NCBI RefSeq assembly: GCF_000312365.2 | Contig: NZ_HG003685.1 | Location: 288,502 to 352,501 of the forward strand | Length of the DNA: 64,000 nucleotides | Reading direction: 5' to 3' | DNA from: Anaerococcus provencensis | GTDB lineage: Bacteria > Bacillota > Clostridia > Tissierellales > Peptoniphilaceae | In this document: positions 32,973 to 42,538 of the stretch, one piece after another | How the letters are laid out: the number at the start of each line of letters is the position of its first letter | Numbering within the stretch: the first letter of the stretch is position 1 | Translations under genes and position numbers: made by a program | The notes under the pieces: generated by a model | Database searches by the model: none | The model's input: the letters and a program-made list of their open reading frames with translations, nothing else | What the model was told of the DNA's origin: nothing

Positions 32973-34715
32973 ATGGAAAAGCTAGTTGCAAGAATAGAAA
33001 AACATAAACCATTTTTTGAAAAATTATCAAGAAATATATATTTAAGATCAATAAGAGATGGATTCATAGCAGGTATGCCTGTTGTATTATTCTCAAGTTT
33101 ATTCATTCTTATTGCATTTGTACCAAATGCTTTTGGTCATGAATGGAGTGAAGAAACTGTAGCGATGCTAATGAAACCTTACAACTATTCTATGGGCATT
33201 TTAGGTTTCTTAGTTGCAGGAACTACTGCAAAATCGTTTACAGACTTGCGTAATAGAGAAATGCCAAAAACAAATCAGATGAACTTCATGTCAACTATGC
33301 TAGCAGCAATGGTTGGATTTTTGATATTATCTGCTGATTCAGTTGAAGAAGGCGGATTTTTAAGCGGTTTCATGGGAACAAAAGGTCTTATTACATCATT
33401 TATTGCGGCATTTATAACTGTTAATATTTATAGGTTCTGTTTTAAAAGAGATATTACAATAAAACTACCAAGTGAAGTACCACCAAATATTTCAAAGGTA
33501 TTTAAGGACTTGATTCCTTTTTCAATTTCAGTAGTTGTTTTATATGTAATTGATATTTTAGTTAGAAATTTAAGCGGAACAAATGTTGCAGAATCTATAT
33601 CCTTAGGACTTGCACCATTATTCCAAGCTGCAGATGGATATCTAGGCTTAACACTAATCTTTGGAGCATATGCATTTTTCTGGTTTATCGGTATCCATGG
33701 GCCATCAATTGTAGAACCAGCCATAGCAGCTGTTTTATATTCAAACCCAGAAATAAACCTATCTTTGATGCAAGCAGGCCAACACGCAGATAAAGTAATC
33801 ACATCTGGTACACAAATGTTCATAGTAACAATGGGTGGAACAGGAGCGACACTAGTAGTTCCATTTATATTTATGTGGTTATCAAAATCAAAAAGGAACA
33901 AAGCTGTAGGAAGAGCTTCTGTAGTACCAACATTTTTTGGTGTAAATGAACCGATTTTATTTGGTGGTCCACTAGTATTAAACCCAGTATTTTTCTGGCC
34001 ATTTATATTAGCTCCAATATTTAATGTATGGATATTCAAATTCTTTGTAGATACACTAGGAATGAACAGCTTTACAGCTAACCTACCTTGGACAACTCCA
34101 GCACCTTTAGGTATACTTTTAGGACTTAATTTCCAATTTAAAGCAATAATATTGATGTTAGTACTAATTGCTGTAGATACATTAGTTTACTATCCTTTCT
34201 TTAAAGTTTATGATAAACAAATCTTAGAAGAAGAGCAAAAAGGAAATATTGAAGCAAGCAAAGAACTAGATGCAAAGGTAAAAGAAAACTTTGATACAAG
34301 AAAAGCTAACGACGTTATTAAAACTAAAAATGATGCCATAACTTATGAATCAAAAGATAAAGATTCAGTAAAAACAGGTGTCGTATCAGATTCATTAGAA
34401 AAACCTGTAAATGTATTAGTCCTTTGTGCAGGTGGTGGTACAAGTGGACTTTTATCAAATGCATTAAACAAAGCTGCTGAAGAATACAATGAACCAATAA
34501 CTGCTGTTGCAGGATCTTATGGTGAACATAGGGATATTTTGCAAGACTTTGACTTAGTAGTCTTAGCTCCACAAGTAGCAAGTAACTATGAAGATATCAA
34601 GAAAGAAACAGATCCATTGGGTATAAAACTTGTGAAAACCGAGGGATCCCAATATATAAGCTTAGTTAGAGATGGAATTGGGTCATTGAACTTTGTGAAA
34701 GAGAGTGTTAAATAA
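32973..34715 (+). CDS. lacE: lactose-specific PTS enzyme IICB
   Basis: A 580-residue fused IIC-IIB. The first 420 residues form the membrane IIC domain with about ten helices and the family's [14 protein letters not shown] and [14 protein letters not shown] segments. A charged linker (about 425-475) leads to the IIB domain, whose [15 protein letters not shown] holds the phosphorylated Cys. It imports lactose as lactose-6-phosphate. The stop overlaps the lacG ATG by one base. Confidence 0.95.
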   Translation: MEKLVARIEKHKPFFEKLSRNIYLRSIRDGFIAGMPVVLFSSLFILIAFVPNAFGHEWSEETVAMLMKPYNYSMGILGFLVAGTTAKSFTDLRNREMPKTNQMNFMSTMLAAMVGFLILSADSVEEGGFLSGFMGTKGLITSFIAAFITVNIYRFCFKRDITIKLPSEVPPNISKVFKDLIPFSISVVVLYVIDILVRNLSGTNVAESISLGLAPLFQAADGYLGLTLIFGAYAFFWFIGIHGPSIVEPAIAAVLYSNPEINLSLMQAGQHADKVITSGTQMFIVTMGGTGATLVVPFIFMWLSKSKRNKAVGRASVVPTFFGVNEPILFGGPLVLNPVFFWPFILAPIFNVWIFKFFVDTLGMNSFTANLPWTTPAPLGILLGLNFQFKAIILMLVLIAVDTLVYYPFFKVYDKQILEEEQKGNIEASKELDAKVKENFDTRKANDVIKTKNDAITYESKDKDSVKTGVVSDSLEKPVNVLVLCAGGGTSGLLSNALNKAAEEYNEPITAVAGSYGEHRDILQDFDLVVLAPQVASNYEDIKKETDPLGIKLVKTEGSQYISLVRDGIGSLNFVKESVK

Positions 34716-36118
34716 TGAGAAAATTTCCTGAAGATTTTATTTTTGGCGGAGCGACAGCAGCATACCAATGTGAAGGAGCAACCAAAGAAGACGGAAAAGG
34801 TCTAGTTTGCTGGGATGTTTACTACAAAGAAACTGATGGATATAATCCAGATCCAGCTAGTGATTTTTACCACAAATACAAAGAAGATATTGATAACTGT
34901 GTAAAATTTGGCATCAACGGTATCCGTATATCCATAGCTTGGACAAGAATTTTCCCAGAAGGCTTTGGAGAGCCTAACCAAAAAGGTGTCGACCACTATC
35001 ATGATCTTTTCAAATATTGTATTGATAATGGTGTTGAGCCACTAGTAACCCTTCATCATTTCGACACACCTTATGAACTCCACAAGATGGGAGATTTTAC
35101 CAACAAAAAAGTACAAGAATATTTTATAGACTACGCTAAATTCTGCCTCAATGAATTTACTGAGGTTACAAAATGGGCGACATTCAACGAAATTTGGCCA
35201 TGGTCAGTCAACCAATTCGTTATGGGAACTTTCCCACCAGGAGAAAAGTATAGGTTCGACAAGACTGTAGAATGTATCCACGGCATGCTTTACTGCCACG
35301 CTGTAGTAGTTAACTACTTCAAAGATAACAATATTAAAGGAGAAATGGGTGTAATCCACTCCCTACAAACAGTATATCCAGTAGATGAGGATTCAGCAAA
35401 TGTCGAAGCAGCCAAAAGAGTCGATGCAATTTCAAACGGTCTAGCAATTGAAGCTACTTTCCTTGGAGAATACACAGATGAAACTGTTGAAAGAGTCAAC
35501 TACATCCTCAGAGCCAATGACATGGCAGACTTCGATCCATCAAAAGATGAAATGGCAGAAATCAAAAAATCAGCAGGAAGAATGGATTTCTTGGGCATCA
35601 ACTCTTACAATGCCAACTGGTACAAGGCCTACGAAGGAGAAAACTACCACCACCACAATGGTACAGGTGACAAGGGAACATCAAAATCAATGCTAAAAGG
35701 TATGGGCCAAGAAGTAAAACCAGAAGGTCTTCCAAGAACAGACTGGGATTGGATAATCTACCCACAAGGCCTCTATGACATGATTATGAGAGTATCAGAA
35801 TACGAAAATTGCAATAAAATATACATTACTGAAAACGGAATGGGCATCAAAGAAGAGCTAAACGAAAACAAGACAGTAGAAGATGATGATAGGATTGATT
35901 ATGTGAGAGACCACCTGGATGTAGTCTTAAGAGCCAATGAAAATGGTGCCAATGTAAAAGGTTATTACTTATGGAGTCTGATGGATATGTTTAGCTGGTC
36001 AAATGGTTATAACAAGAGATATGGTTTCTTCTTTGTAGACTTTGAAACACAAGAAAGATATCCAAAGAAAAGTGCCTACTGGTTTAAAGAATTATCAGAA
36101 ACTAAAGAATTAAGATAG
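34715..36118 (+). CDS. lacG: 6-phospho-beta-galactosidase (GH1)
   Basis: A 467-residue GH1 enzyme (LacG is about 468). The acid/base Glu is in ATFNEIWPW near residue 158 and the nucleophile Glu in IYITENGMG near 373. DFIFGGATAAYQCEGA at the N-terminus, with Cys rather than Ile or Val, is typical of LacG. It hydrolyses lactose-6-P to glucose and galactose-6-P in the cytosol. It follows lacE with overlapping codons and is closed by a hairpin. Confidence 0.95.
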   Translation: MRKFPEDFIFGGATAAYQCEGATKEDGKGLVCWDVYYKETDGYNPDPASDFYHKYKEDIDNCVKFGINGIRISIAWTRIFPEGFGEPNQKGVDHYHDLFKYCIDNGVEPLVTLHHFDTPYELHKMGDFTNKKVQEYFIDYAKFCLNEFTEVTKWATFNEIWPWSVNQFVMGTFPPGEKYRFDKTVECIHGMLYCHAVVVNYFKDNNIKGEMGVIHSLQTVYPVDEDSANVEAAKRVDAISNGLAIEATFLGEYTDETVERVNYILRANDMADFDPSKDEMAEIKKSAGRMDFLGINSYNANWYKAYEGENYHHHNGTGDKGTSKSMLKGMGQEVKPEGLPRTDWDWIIYPQGLYDMIMRVSEYENCNKIYITENGMGIKEELNENKTVEDDDRIDYVRDHLDVVLRANENGANVKGYYLWSLMDMFSWSNGYNKRYGFFFVDFETQERYPKKSAYWFKELSETKELR

Positions 36119-36122
36119 TTTT

Positions 36123-36160
36123 AAAGTGGCATTAGTTAAATCTAATGCTACTTTAATTTT
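36123..36160 (+). terminator. hairpin terminator or attenuator between lacG and lacR
   Basis: Stem AAAGTGGCATTAG / CTAATGCTACTTT with a six-base loop, then AATTTT. The tail is weak, so some read-through into lacR is likely. Confidence 0.65.
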
Positions 36161-36170
36161 AGGATAAAAA

Positions 36171-36920
36171 ATGTTAAAAGACGAAAGACAAGATTTTATT
36201 GTTGGAATAGTAAATAGCGAAAATATAATAGAAGTTTCTGACCTAACATCAGCCCTAAATGTCACAGAAATGACCATACGCAGAGACCTTAAGGAGCTTG
36301 AGGAAAAGGGATTACTAAAGCGTATCCACGGAGGGGCAAAAAAAGTCAGAAACTTATCTAATGTTGAATATTCCAATACGGAGAAAAAGCAAAAAAATAT
36401 TAATCAAAAAAAATATATCTCTAAGAAAATTTCTGAGATTTTAAGAGATGATGAAATAATTTTCATGGGTCCAGGAACGACTATGGAATATGTATCAGAA
36501 TATATTGATGGCAAGCACCTTACCATCTTCACCAACTCCCTATATTTATTCAATGAGCTTATAAAAATAGACTCCTTGGCTGTAAGGCTTATTGGCGGAA
36601 AGTATCGAAAAATAACAGGCGCTTTCGTTGGACCACTTGCCATAGATATGATAAAAGATTTGCGCTTCCAAAAAACCTTCATAGGAGTCAACGGCATAAG
36701 CCAAAACAACGCCTTTGCTTACAACGAAGACGAGGGCTTCTTGCAAAAAATAATTTTGGATAACTCATCAGAAAAATTCATAGTAGCAGACTCAAGTAAA
36801 ATCGGTATCGAAGATTTCTACTCATTTTATAAGCTAGAAGATGTAAGCGTTGTAACTGATGATAAGATAAGTAGCCAAGAACTCAAGGAGCTTTCCAAGT
36901 ACACAAGGGTCATAAAATAA
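36171..36920 (+). CDS. lacR: DeoR-family lactose/tagatose pathway repressor LacR
   Basis: A 249-residue DeoR/GlpR-type regulator. The N-terminal winged HTH (MLKDERQDFIVGIVNSENIIEVSDL..LNVTEMTIRRDLKELEEKGLLKRIHGGAK) is complete. The effector domain has the conserved FMGPGTTMEYV and ADSSKIG. LacR homologues sense tagatose-6-P. It sits inside the operon rather than at its head, downstream of lacG. It has probable TGTTT/AAACA sites at the lacA promoter. Confidence 0.85.
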   Translation: MLKDERQDFIVGIVNSENIIEVSDLTSALNVTEMTIRRDLKELEEKGLLKRIHGGAKKVRNLSNVEYSNTEKKQKNINQKKYISKKISEILRDDEIIFMGPGTTMEYVSEYIDGKHLTIFTNSLYLFNELIKIDSLAVRLIGGKYRKITGAFVGPLAIDMIKDLRFQKTFIGVNGISQNNAFAYNEDEGFLQKIILDNSSEKFIVADSSKIGIEDFYSFYKLEDVSVVTDDKISSQELKELSKYTRVIK

Positions 36921-36951
36921 TAAATGCAAAAGCTAGCAAGGGGAAATAATA

Positions 36952-38211
36952 ATGAAAGTAGGAATTATTGGAGCAGGAGAGCGAGGAAGAATCGCTTACG
37001 CTAGAGAATTAAATAAATATGAAGAAGTCGATATATTAGCTGCAGTAGAGTGGAATCAAGAGAAATTGAAACTTACAGGCGGAGAATTTGCTATTGATCC
37101 AGAGTATCTTTTTGATAATGCAGATGACTTCTTTAAGAAAATGGATGAAGGCAAATTTGTAGATGCTTTGGTTATAGCTACCTATGATAGGGAACACTAT
37201 GACATTACCATGAAGGCCTTGGACTATGATGTTGATATATTGCTAGAAAAACCAATCAGCCCAAATGCTGATGAGGTATTTAATATAGCCAAAAAAGCCG
37301 AAGCAAGAGACAATGTATTTATGATCTGCCATGTTCTTAGATATGCACCATTTTACACTAAGATAAAAGAAGTCCTTGATAGTGGAGCAATCGGCAAGGT
37401 TATAAACATCAACCACAATGAAAATATTGGATATTTCCACTTTGCTCACTCCTTTGTAAGGGGCAATTGGAGAAATGAAGAAGAATCTTCACCGCTTATT
37501 CTCCAAAAATCATGCCATGACATGGATATATTGCTTTACTTCTTGGGACTTAAACCAAAAAGTATATCATCTGTTGGAAGCTTGACATACTTTGTTCATG
37601 AAAACCAACCAGAGGGAGCAAGTGATAGATGTCTTTCCTGTAAATACCAAGATGAATGTATTTATTCAACTAAAAACTTTTATAGACAAGGCTATAGAGG
37701 CTATGGCTGGAGAAACCTTGTAGATCCAAGTCTTACAGAAGAAGGTCTAATAGAAGCCTTGGAAAACGGTTCTTATGGTAGATGTGTATGGGCTTGTGAT
37801 AATACAGTTTGTGACCACCAAGCAACCACGATAGAATTTGAAGATGATGTGACTGCTGTATTTAACCTTTCTGCCTTTGCTAAAAATGTTCATAGAAATA
37901 TAAAAATCCAGGGAACCAAAGGCGAAATAATTGCCGATGACCACGAAAAAGAAATTATTATCAATACATTCGGATCAAGTGAAGAAAGAGTTATCAAAGT
38001 CCAAGAGATGAACGGTGGCCATGGTGGCGGAGATTACGCAATAATCAAAGCTTTCATGGAAGGAATAGGAGGAGATAAGGATAAGATAAAAACAGGTGCC
38101 AGCGAATCAGTAATGAGCCATTTGATGTGCTTTGCTGCCGAAGAAAGCAGAAAGAAGAAAAAACTTATAAATATAGAAGAATTTATAAGTGACTTGAATG
38201 GTAAAAATTAA
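36952..38211 (+). CDS. Gfo/Idh/MocA family oxidoreductase
   Basis: A 419-residue NAD(P)-dependent Gfo/Idh/MocA-type protein. A Rossmann GAGERGR is at residues 7-13. LLEKPISPNADEVF near 97 has the conserved EKP. HNENIGYFHFAHSFVRGNWRN and KSCHDMDILLYFLG near 190 form the substrate site with the usual His-Asp. A Cys cluster CLSCKYQDECIYS near 227 is found in an uncharacterised subgroup. It probably oxidises, reduces or epimerises a sugar derivative. GH109 glycosidases share this fold, so an NAD-dependent glycosidase is another possibility. It lies between lacR and agaS, 31 nt after lacR. Confidence 0.8.
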   Translation: MKVGIIGAGERGRIAYARELNKYEEVDILAAVEWNQEKLKLTGGEFAIDPEYLFDNADDFFKKMDEGKFVDALVIATYDREHYDITMKALDYDVDILLEKPISPNADEVFNIAKKAEARDNVFMICHVLRYAPFYTKIKEVLDSGAIGKVININHNENIGYFHFAHSFVRGNWRNEEESSPLILQKSCHDMDILLYFLGLKPKSISSVGSLTYFVHENQPEGASDRCLSCKYQDECIYSTKNFYRQGYRGYGWRNLVDPSLTEEGLIEALENGSYGRCVWACDNTVCDHQATTIEFEDDVTAVFNLSAFAKNVHRNIKIQGTKGEIIADDHEKEIIINTFGSSEERVIKVQEMNGGHGGGDYAIIKAFMEGIGGDKDKIKTGASESVMSHLMCFAAEESRKKKKLINIEEFISDLNGKN

Positions 38212-38297
38212 CTTTTCACATTAAAAACTTCTTTAAGGATTTATTAAAATTGGTAAGATTAAAATAGAGGTATAAATATAATTTATGAGGAGGGAAA

Positions 38298-39431
38298 ATG
38301 TATTTAGATTCAGAATATATAAAGAATAATGATGCAATTAATACTTACAGCGAAATTTTTTCTCAAGGGGAAAAATGGCTCAAAGTTTATGAATTATATG
38401 AAGAAAGAAAAGCGAAAATTGATGAATTTCTAGCAAAGCTTGGTGATGATGTAAGAGTCATATTCACAGGTGCTGGTACCAGCGAGTATGTGGGCAATAT
38501 TGCCAGTGAATACTTGAAAAATAACGACAAATACCACTTTGAAAGTATTGCTACAACTGATCTAGTTTCTGCTCCATACCTACATTTTAATAAAAACCAA
38601 AAGACTCTTTTAGTTTCTTTTGCAAGAAGTGGAAATTCTCCAGAATCCCTTGCTGCAGTAGAACTAGGTGAAGAAATTGTAGATGATTTCTATAATCTTG
38701 CCCTAACTTGTGCTCCTGATGGCAAACTTGCCCTAAAATTAGCAGATGATGAAAAATCATTTGTATTTATCGAACCAGAAGGTACAAATGACAAGGGATT
38801 TGCTATGACAAGTTCATTTACATGTATGCTTTTATCAGCTCTTTTAATCTTTGATGAAAGAAATGACAAGAAAGAACTTGTAGAAGAACTTTCAAGTACT
38901 TCAGAAAAAATCTTAGCTGATGCAGGCAAAATTGAAGAATTGGTAGATTTTGATTTTGATAGAATAATCTATTTAGGTTCTGGTCCTCTTTACAAACTTT
39001 CAAATGAAGCGAGACTAAAGGTTCTTGAACTTACAGCAGGAGAAGTAGCAAGTTTATACGAATCTTCAATGGGTTTTAGACATGGTCCAAAATCATTTGT
39101 AGATGAAAAAACACTAATAATTTCATTTATTTCATCAAATGAGTACACAAGAGATTATGACCTTGATATCTTAAATGAAATCGCAGCAGATAAGATTGCT
39201 CCAAAGGTTATTGCTGTAGCAAATACAGATATTGAGTGCGATTTTGACAAGTTAGTTTATGAGAATAATGTTGATAATGATGTTTACCTAGCTCTACCAT
39301 ACGTAATAGTTGCACAACTTATAAGCCTTATCACAAGTCTAAGAGTAGGAAACACACCAGACAACCCATCAAGATCAGGAACAGTTAATAGGGTTGTAAA
39401 GGGCGTAACAATCCACCCTTACAATGCTTAA
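38298..39431 (+). CDS. agaS: SIS-domain sugar-phosphate isomerase/deaminase (AgaS-like)
   Basis: A 377-residue protein with two SIS domains. IFTGAGTSEYVGN near residue 55, FARSGNSPESLAA near 113 and RHGPKSF near 260 are typical of the AgaS branch, the galactosamine-6-phosphate deaminase/isomerase of GalNAc catabolism that yields tagatose-6-P. The context of nagA and lacC/lacD supports this over GlmS-like roles. It starts behind GAGGAGGG, 87 nt after the oxidoreductase gene, which may hold a secondary promoter. Confidence 0.85.
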   Translation: MYLDSEYIKNNDAINTYSEIFSQGEKWLKVYELYEERKAKIDEFLAKLGDDVRVIFTGAGTSEYVGNIASEYLKNNDKYHFESIATTDLVSAPYLHFNKNQKTLLVSFARSGNSPESLAAVELGEEIVDDFYNLALTCAPDGKLALKLADDEKSFVFIEPEGTNDKGFAMTSSFTCMLLSALLIFDERNDKKELVEELSSTSEKILADAGKIEELVDFDFDRIIYLGSGPLYKLSNEARLKVLELTAGEVASLYESSMGFRHGPKSFVDEKTLIISFISSNEYTRDYDLDILNEIAADKIAPKVIAVANTDIECDFDKLVYENNVDNDVYLALPYVIVAQLISLITSLRVGNTPDNPSRSGTVNRVVKGVTIHPYNA

Positions 39432-39451
39432 GAAAAAGCTTTGGAGGAATT

Positions 39452-40579
39452 ATGTTTTATAAAGCTAAATATATTATTTTAGAAGACGAAGTCTTGAAAG
39501 ACTATTTTATGGAAGTTGAGGATGGCGTTATTAAGTCATTTTCTAAAAGTGAACCAGAAGAATTTGAGGACTTGGGAGAAATCATTGCTCCTGGTCTTGT
39601 AGATACTCATATTCACGGCTACTATGGCGAAGATATTATGAATGCTAAGCCAGGGGCTTTAAATATTATTTCTAAGGGTCTATTAGAAACTGGAGTTACA
39701 AGCTTTTTGCCAACAACTCTTACAGATTCTACTGAAAGACTTAACGAAGCTTGTAGGGTAGTTGGAGAAGAATACAAGGACGCTGAAGGTGCAAAAATAA
39801 GGGGAGTCTTTCTTGAAGGACCATTTTTCACAGAAAAATACAAGGGAGCCCAAAATGACAAATATATGTCAGATCCAGATATAGAAAAACTTAAAAAATG
39901 GAAAGACTTGTCAGATGGCCTAGTTAATAAAATCGCCATTGCTCCAGAAAGAGAAGGAGTGACTGACTTTATAAAAAAGGCAAATGCTATGGGCGTATAC
40001 GTTGCTCTTGGCCATTCTGATGCTTCTTATGATGTGGCTATGGATGCTGTTGATGCTGGAGCAAATATTTTTGTCCACACCTATAATGGCATGAGCGGCC
40101 TACACCACAGAAATCCTGGAATGGTTGGAGCTGCTATGAATTCTGAGGCTATAAGCGAACTTATCTGCGATGGCCACCATGTAAATCCAGTTAGTGCCAA
40201 TATATTGATGAATGTCAAAGGACGTGACCACATAGCTCTTATCACGGATTGTATGGCTGCTGGTGGCATGGCTGAAGGTGACTACAAACTTGGAGAATAC
40301 GATGTAATTGTAAAAGATGGTACAGCAAGACTAAAAGAAGATGGAAATCTAGCTGGATCTATCCTAAAACTTAAAGATGCAGTGAAAAATGTTGTGGACT
40401 GGGATATAGCAGATGTATTTGAAGCCATCCAAATGGCAAGCCTCATCCCTGCCAAATCTGTAGGCATTGATGATGTTTGTGGCAAGCTAAAAATAGGTTA
40501 TGATGCTGACTTCATAGTCCTAGATGAAGACTTAGAACTTAAAGCAACATACATTAACGGAAATAAGGCATGGGCATGA
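39452..40579 (+). CDS. nagA: N-acetylhexosamine-6-phosphate deacetylase (NagA/AgaA)
   Basis: A 375-residue amidohydrolase. The DTHIHGYYGEDIM near residue 50 holds the HxH metal site, LEGPFF near 125 the conserved Glu, ALGHSDASYD and HTYNGMSGLHHRNPG the metal His residues, and LITDCMAAGG the catalytic Asp. It deacetylates GlcNAc-6-P or GalNAc-6-P. Placement between agaS and lacC makes GalNAc-6-P (AgaA role) likely, but sequence alone does not decide. Its stop overlaps lacC. Confidence 0.88.
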   Translation: MFYKAKYIILEDEVLKDYFMEVEDGVIKSFSKSEPEEFEDLGEIIAPGLVDTHIHGYYGEDIMNAKPGALNIISKGLLETGVTSFLPTTLTDSTERLNEACRVVGEEYKDAEGAKIRGVFLEGPFFTEKYKGAQNDKYMSDPDIEKLKKWKDLSDGLVNKIAIAPEREGVTDFIKKANAMGVYVALGHSDASYDVAMDAVDAGANIFVHTYNGMSGLHHRNPGMVGAAMNSEAISELICDGHHVNPVSANILMNVKGRDHIALITDCMAAGGMAEGDYKLGEYDVIVKDGTARLKEDGNLAGSILKLKDAVKNVVDWDIADVFEAIQMASLIPAKSVGIDDVCGKLKIGYDADFIVLDEDLELKATYINGNKAWA

Positions 40580-41505
40580 TTTTAACAATAACTGCAAACC
40601 CATCTGTGGATATTTCCTACGAACTAGATGACTTTAAAATTGACGATGTAAATAGAACTAGTCAAGTTATAAAAGATGCTGGTGGTAAGGGAATCCACGT
40701 TGGCTATGTCGTAAAAGAACTAGGTGGAGACGTTGTTCACTCTGGTTTTGTTGGCGGTGCTCTTGGCCAATATATAAAAGAAACTCTCAAGGAAAAGGGA
40801 CAAGAATCAAGATTTGTAGACATCAAAGAAGTCACAAGAAACTGTATAGCAGTCCTACATGATGGAAACCAAACAGAAATCCTAGAAAAAGGTCCAACAA
40901 TCTCCCAGGAAGAAAAAGATAAATTCATAGAAAATCTTGATAAGATAAGCGAGGGCTGTGAAATCATCAACATTTCTGGATCGTTGCCAAAGGGACTTGA
41001 AGTTGACTTCTATCAAACAATCATAAAATATGCCAACGACCATAACAAATTTGTATCCGTAGACACATCTGGCAAAACTCTTGAATCAATAATAAACGCT
41101 GAAATAAAGCCGGATCTGATCAAACCAAACGAAACAGAAATAGGAGATGTTCTAGGCATAGAAGTAAACAAGGAAAATCTTGGAGATATCCTATTAAAAG
41201 AACCCTTTAAAGACATAAAATATGTTATAGCATCCATGGGCAAAGATGGAGCGATTGTAAAGGCGAATAACAAAATCTATGGGGCAAGCGTGCCAGAAGT
41301 TAGTGCAGTAAACCCTGTGGGAAGCGGAGATTCATCACTTGCAGGAGCCTTATCTGCTATAAATAATGGCAAGGATGACATAGAGATTATAAAAACAAGC
41401 ATGACTTGTGGCCTTTTAAATGTACTAAACAAAGAAATAGCTCACATCAATATAGACGACTTTGACAAATATTACAATCAAATAAAAGTGGAGGAAATTA
41501 TATGA
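40576..41505 (+). CDS. lacC: tagatose-6-phosphate kinase LacC
   Basis: A 309-residue PfkB-family kinase. MILTITANPSVDISYEL begins like staphylococcal LacC, so the second of two nearby ATGs (40576) is chosen; AATAAGG is well spaced from it. GGKGIHVGYVVKELGG and the anion-hole NPVGSGDSSLAGAL near 250 are conserved. It phosphorylates tagatose-6-P to tagatose-1,6-bisphosphate. It overlaps the nagA stop, and lacD overlaps its own stop by 4 nt. Confidence 0.93.
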   Translation: MILTITANPSVDISYELDDFKIDDVNRTSQVIKDAGGKGIHVGYVVKELGGDVVHSGFVGGALGQYIKETLKEKGQESRFVDIKEVTRNCIAVLHDGNQTEILEKGPTISQEEKDKFIENLDKISEGCEIINISGSLPKGLEVDFYQTIIKYANDHNKFVSVDTSGKTLESIINAEIKPDLIKPNETEIGDVLGIEVNKENLGDILLKEPFKDIKYVIASMGKDGAIVKANNKIYGASVPEVSAVNPVGSGDSSLAGALSAINNGKDDIEIIKTSMTCGLLNVLNKEIAHINIDDFDKYYNQIKVEEII

Positions 41506-42488
41506 AAGTATCTCATGAGAAATACGAAAATCTCAAACAATTAGCAAACGAAGAAGGAGCAATAGCGGCACTTGCCATTGACCAACGTGGATCAATGGAA
41601 AAGATGATGGGAAAAGCCAACCCAGACCTAAACAATGTCGAAGGCATAGGCAAATTCAAAGAATTAGTATCAAGTGAGCTAACAAAATACTCATCATCAA
41701 TACTTCTAGACCCAATTTATGGCATGAAAGGAGTAGAAGCAAGAGACAAAAACGCTGGCCTAATAATGTCCTATGAGCAAACAGGCTATGATGAATACGA
41801 AGAAGGCAGACTACCAAGACTAATCGACTTCGTATCAGGACTAAGAATCAAAGAAATGGGCGCAAACGCAGTAAAAGTCCTACTATACTACGACATAGAC
41901 GAAAGTGAAGAAATCAACGACATCAAAAAAGCATGGGTAGAAAGAGTAGGCTATGAATGCGAAGCCCTTGGCCTTCCATACTTCCTAGAAATCGTAAACT
42001 ACGATGCCAATATCGACGATGCCAAAGGAATCGAATACTCAAAATTACGTCCAAAAAAGGTAATCGAATCAATGAAAGTCTTTGATGACCCAAGATACAA
42101 GGTAGACGTACTAAAAGTAGAAGCACCAGTAAACATGAACTTTGTAGAAGGATACGGAGAAGGCGAAATCCTCCACTCAAGAGACGAAGCCCTTAAATAT
42201 TTCAAAGACCAATCAGACGCAACAAGCATACCATTCATATTCCTAAGCGGCGGAGTAAGCGCAGACTTATTCAAAGAAACCCTAAAATTTGCAAAAGAAG
42301 CCGGCTCAACATTTAACGGTGTCCTATGCGGCAGAGCAACATGGAGAGGCGCAGTAGACGTATTCGGCAAATCAGCAGAAGACGCAAAAGAATGGCTAAA
42401 CACAGAAGGCAAAGGCAACATAGTAACCCTAAATGAAGTAATCAAAGAAACCGCAACATCAGTATTTGATAAGATTGAGGAAGAATAG
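41502..42488 (+). CDS. lacD: tagatose-1,6-bisphosphate aldolase LacD
   Basis: A 328-residue class I aldolase of the LacD family (about 326). LAIDQRGSMEKMMGK near residue 22 and LLDPIYGMKGVEARD near 66 are diagnostic. The Schiff-base Lys lies in the YKVDVLKVEAPVNM segment. It splits tagatose-1,6-bisphosphate to DHAP and glyceraldehyde-3-P. It is the last gene of the operon, before a strong terminator. Confidence 0.95.
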   Translation: MKVSHEKYENLKQLANEEGAIAALAIDQRGSMEKMMGKANPDLNNVEGIGKFKELVSSELTKYSSSILLDPIYGMKGVEARDKNAGLIMSYEQTGYDEYEEGRLPRLIDFVSGLRIKEMGANAVKVLLYYDIDESEEINDIKKAWVERVGYECEALGLPYFLEIVNYDANIDDAKGIEYSKLRPKKVIESMKVFDDPRYKVDVLKVEAPVNMNFVEGYGEGEILHSRDEALKYFKDQSDATSIPFIFLSGGVSADLFKETLKFAKEAGSTFNGVLCGRATWRGAVDVFGKSAEDAKEWLNTEGKGNIVTLNEVIKETATSVFDKIEEE

Positions 42489-42496
42489 GAAGGTAG

Positions 42497-42535
42497 AAAA
42501 AGCTGTAGATGTAAATACATCTGCAGCTTTTTTTA
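42497..42535. terminator. bidirectional rho-independent terminator
   Basis: Stem AAAGCTGTAGATGTA / TACATCTGCAGCTTT with an AA loop, T-run to the right and A-run to the left. It separates lacD from the convergent ROK repressor gene. Confidence 0.85.
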
Positions 42536-42538
42536 ACA

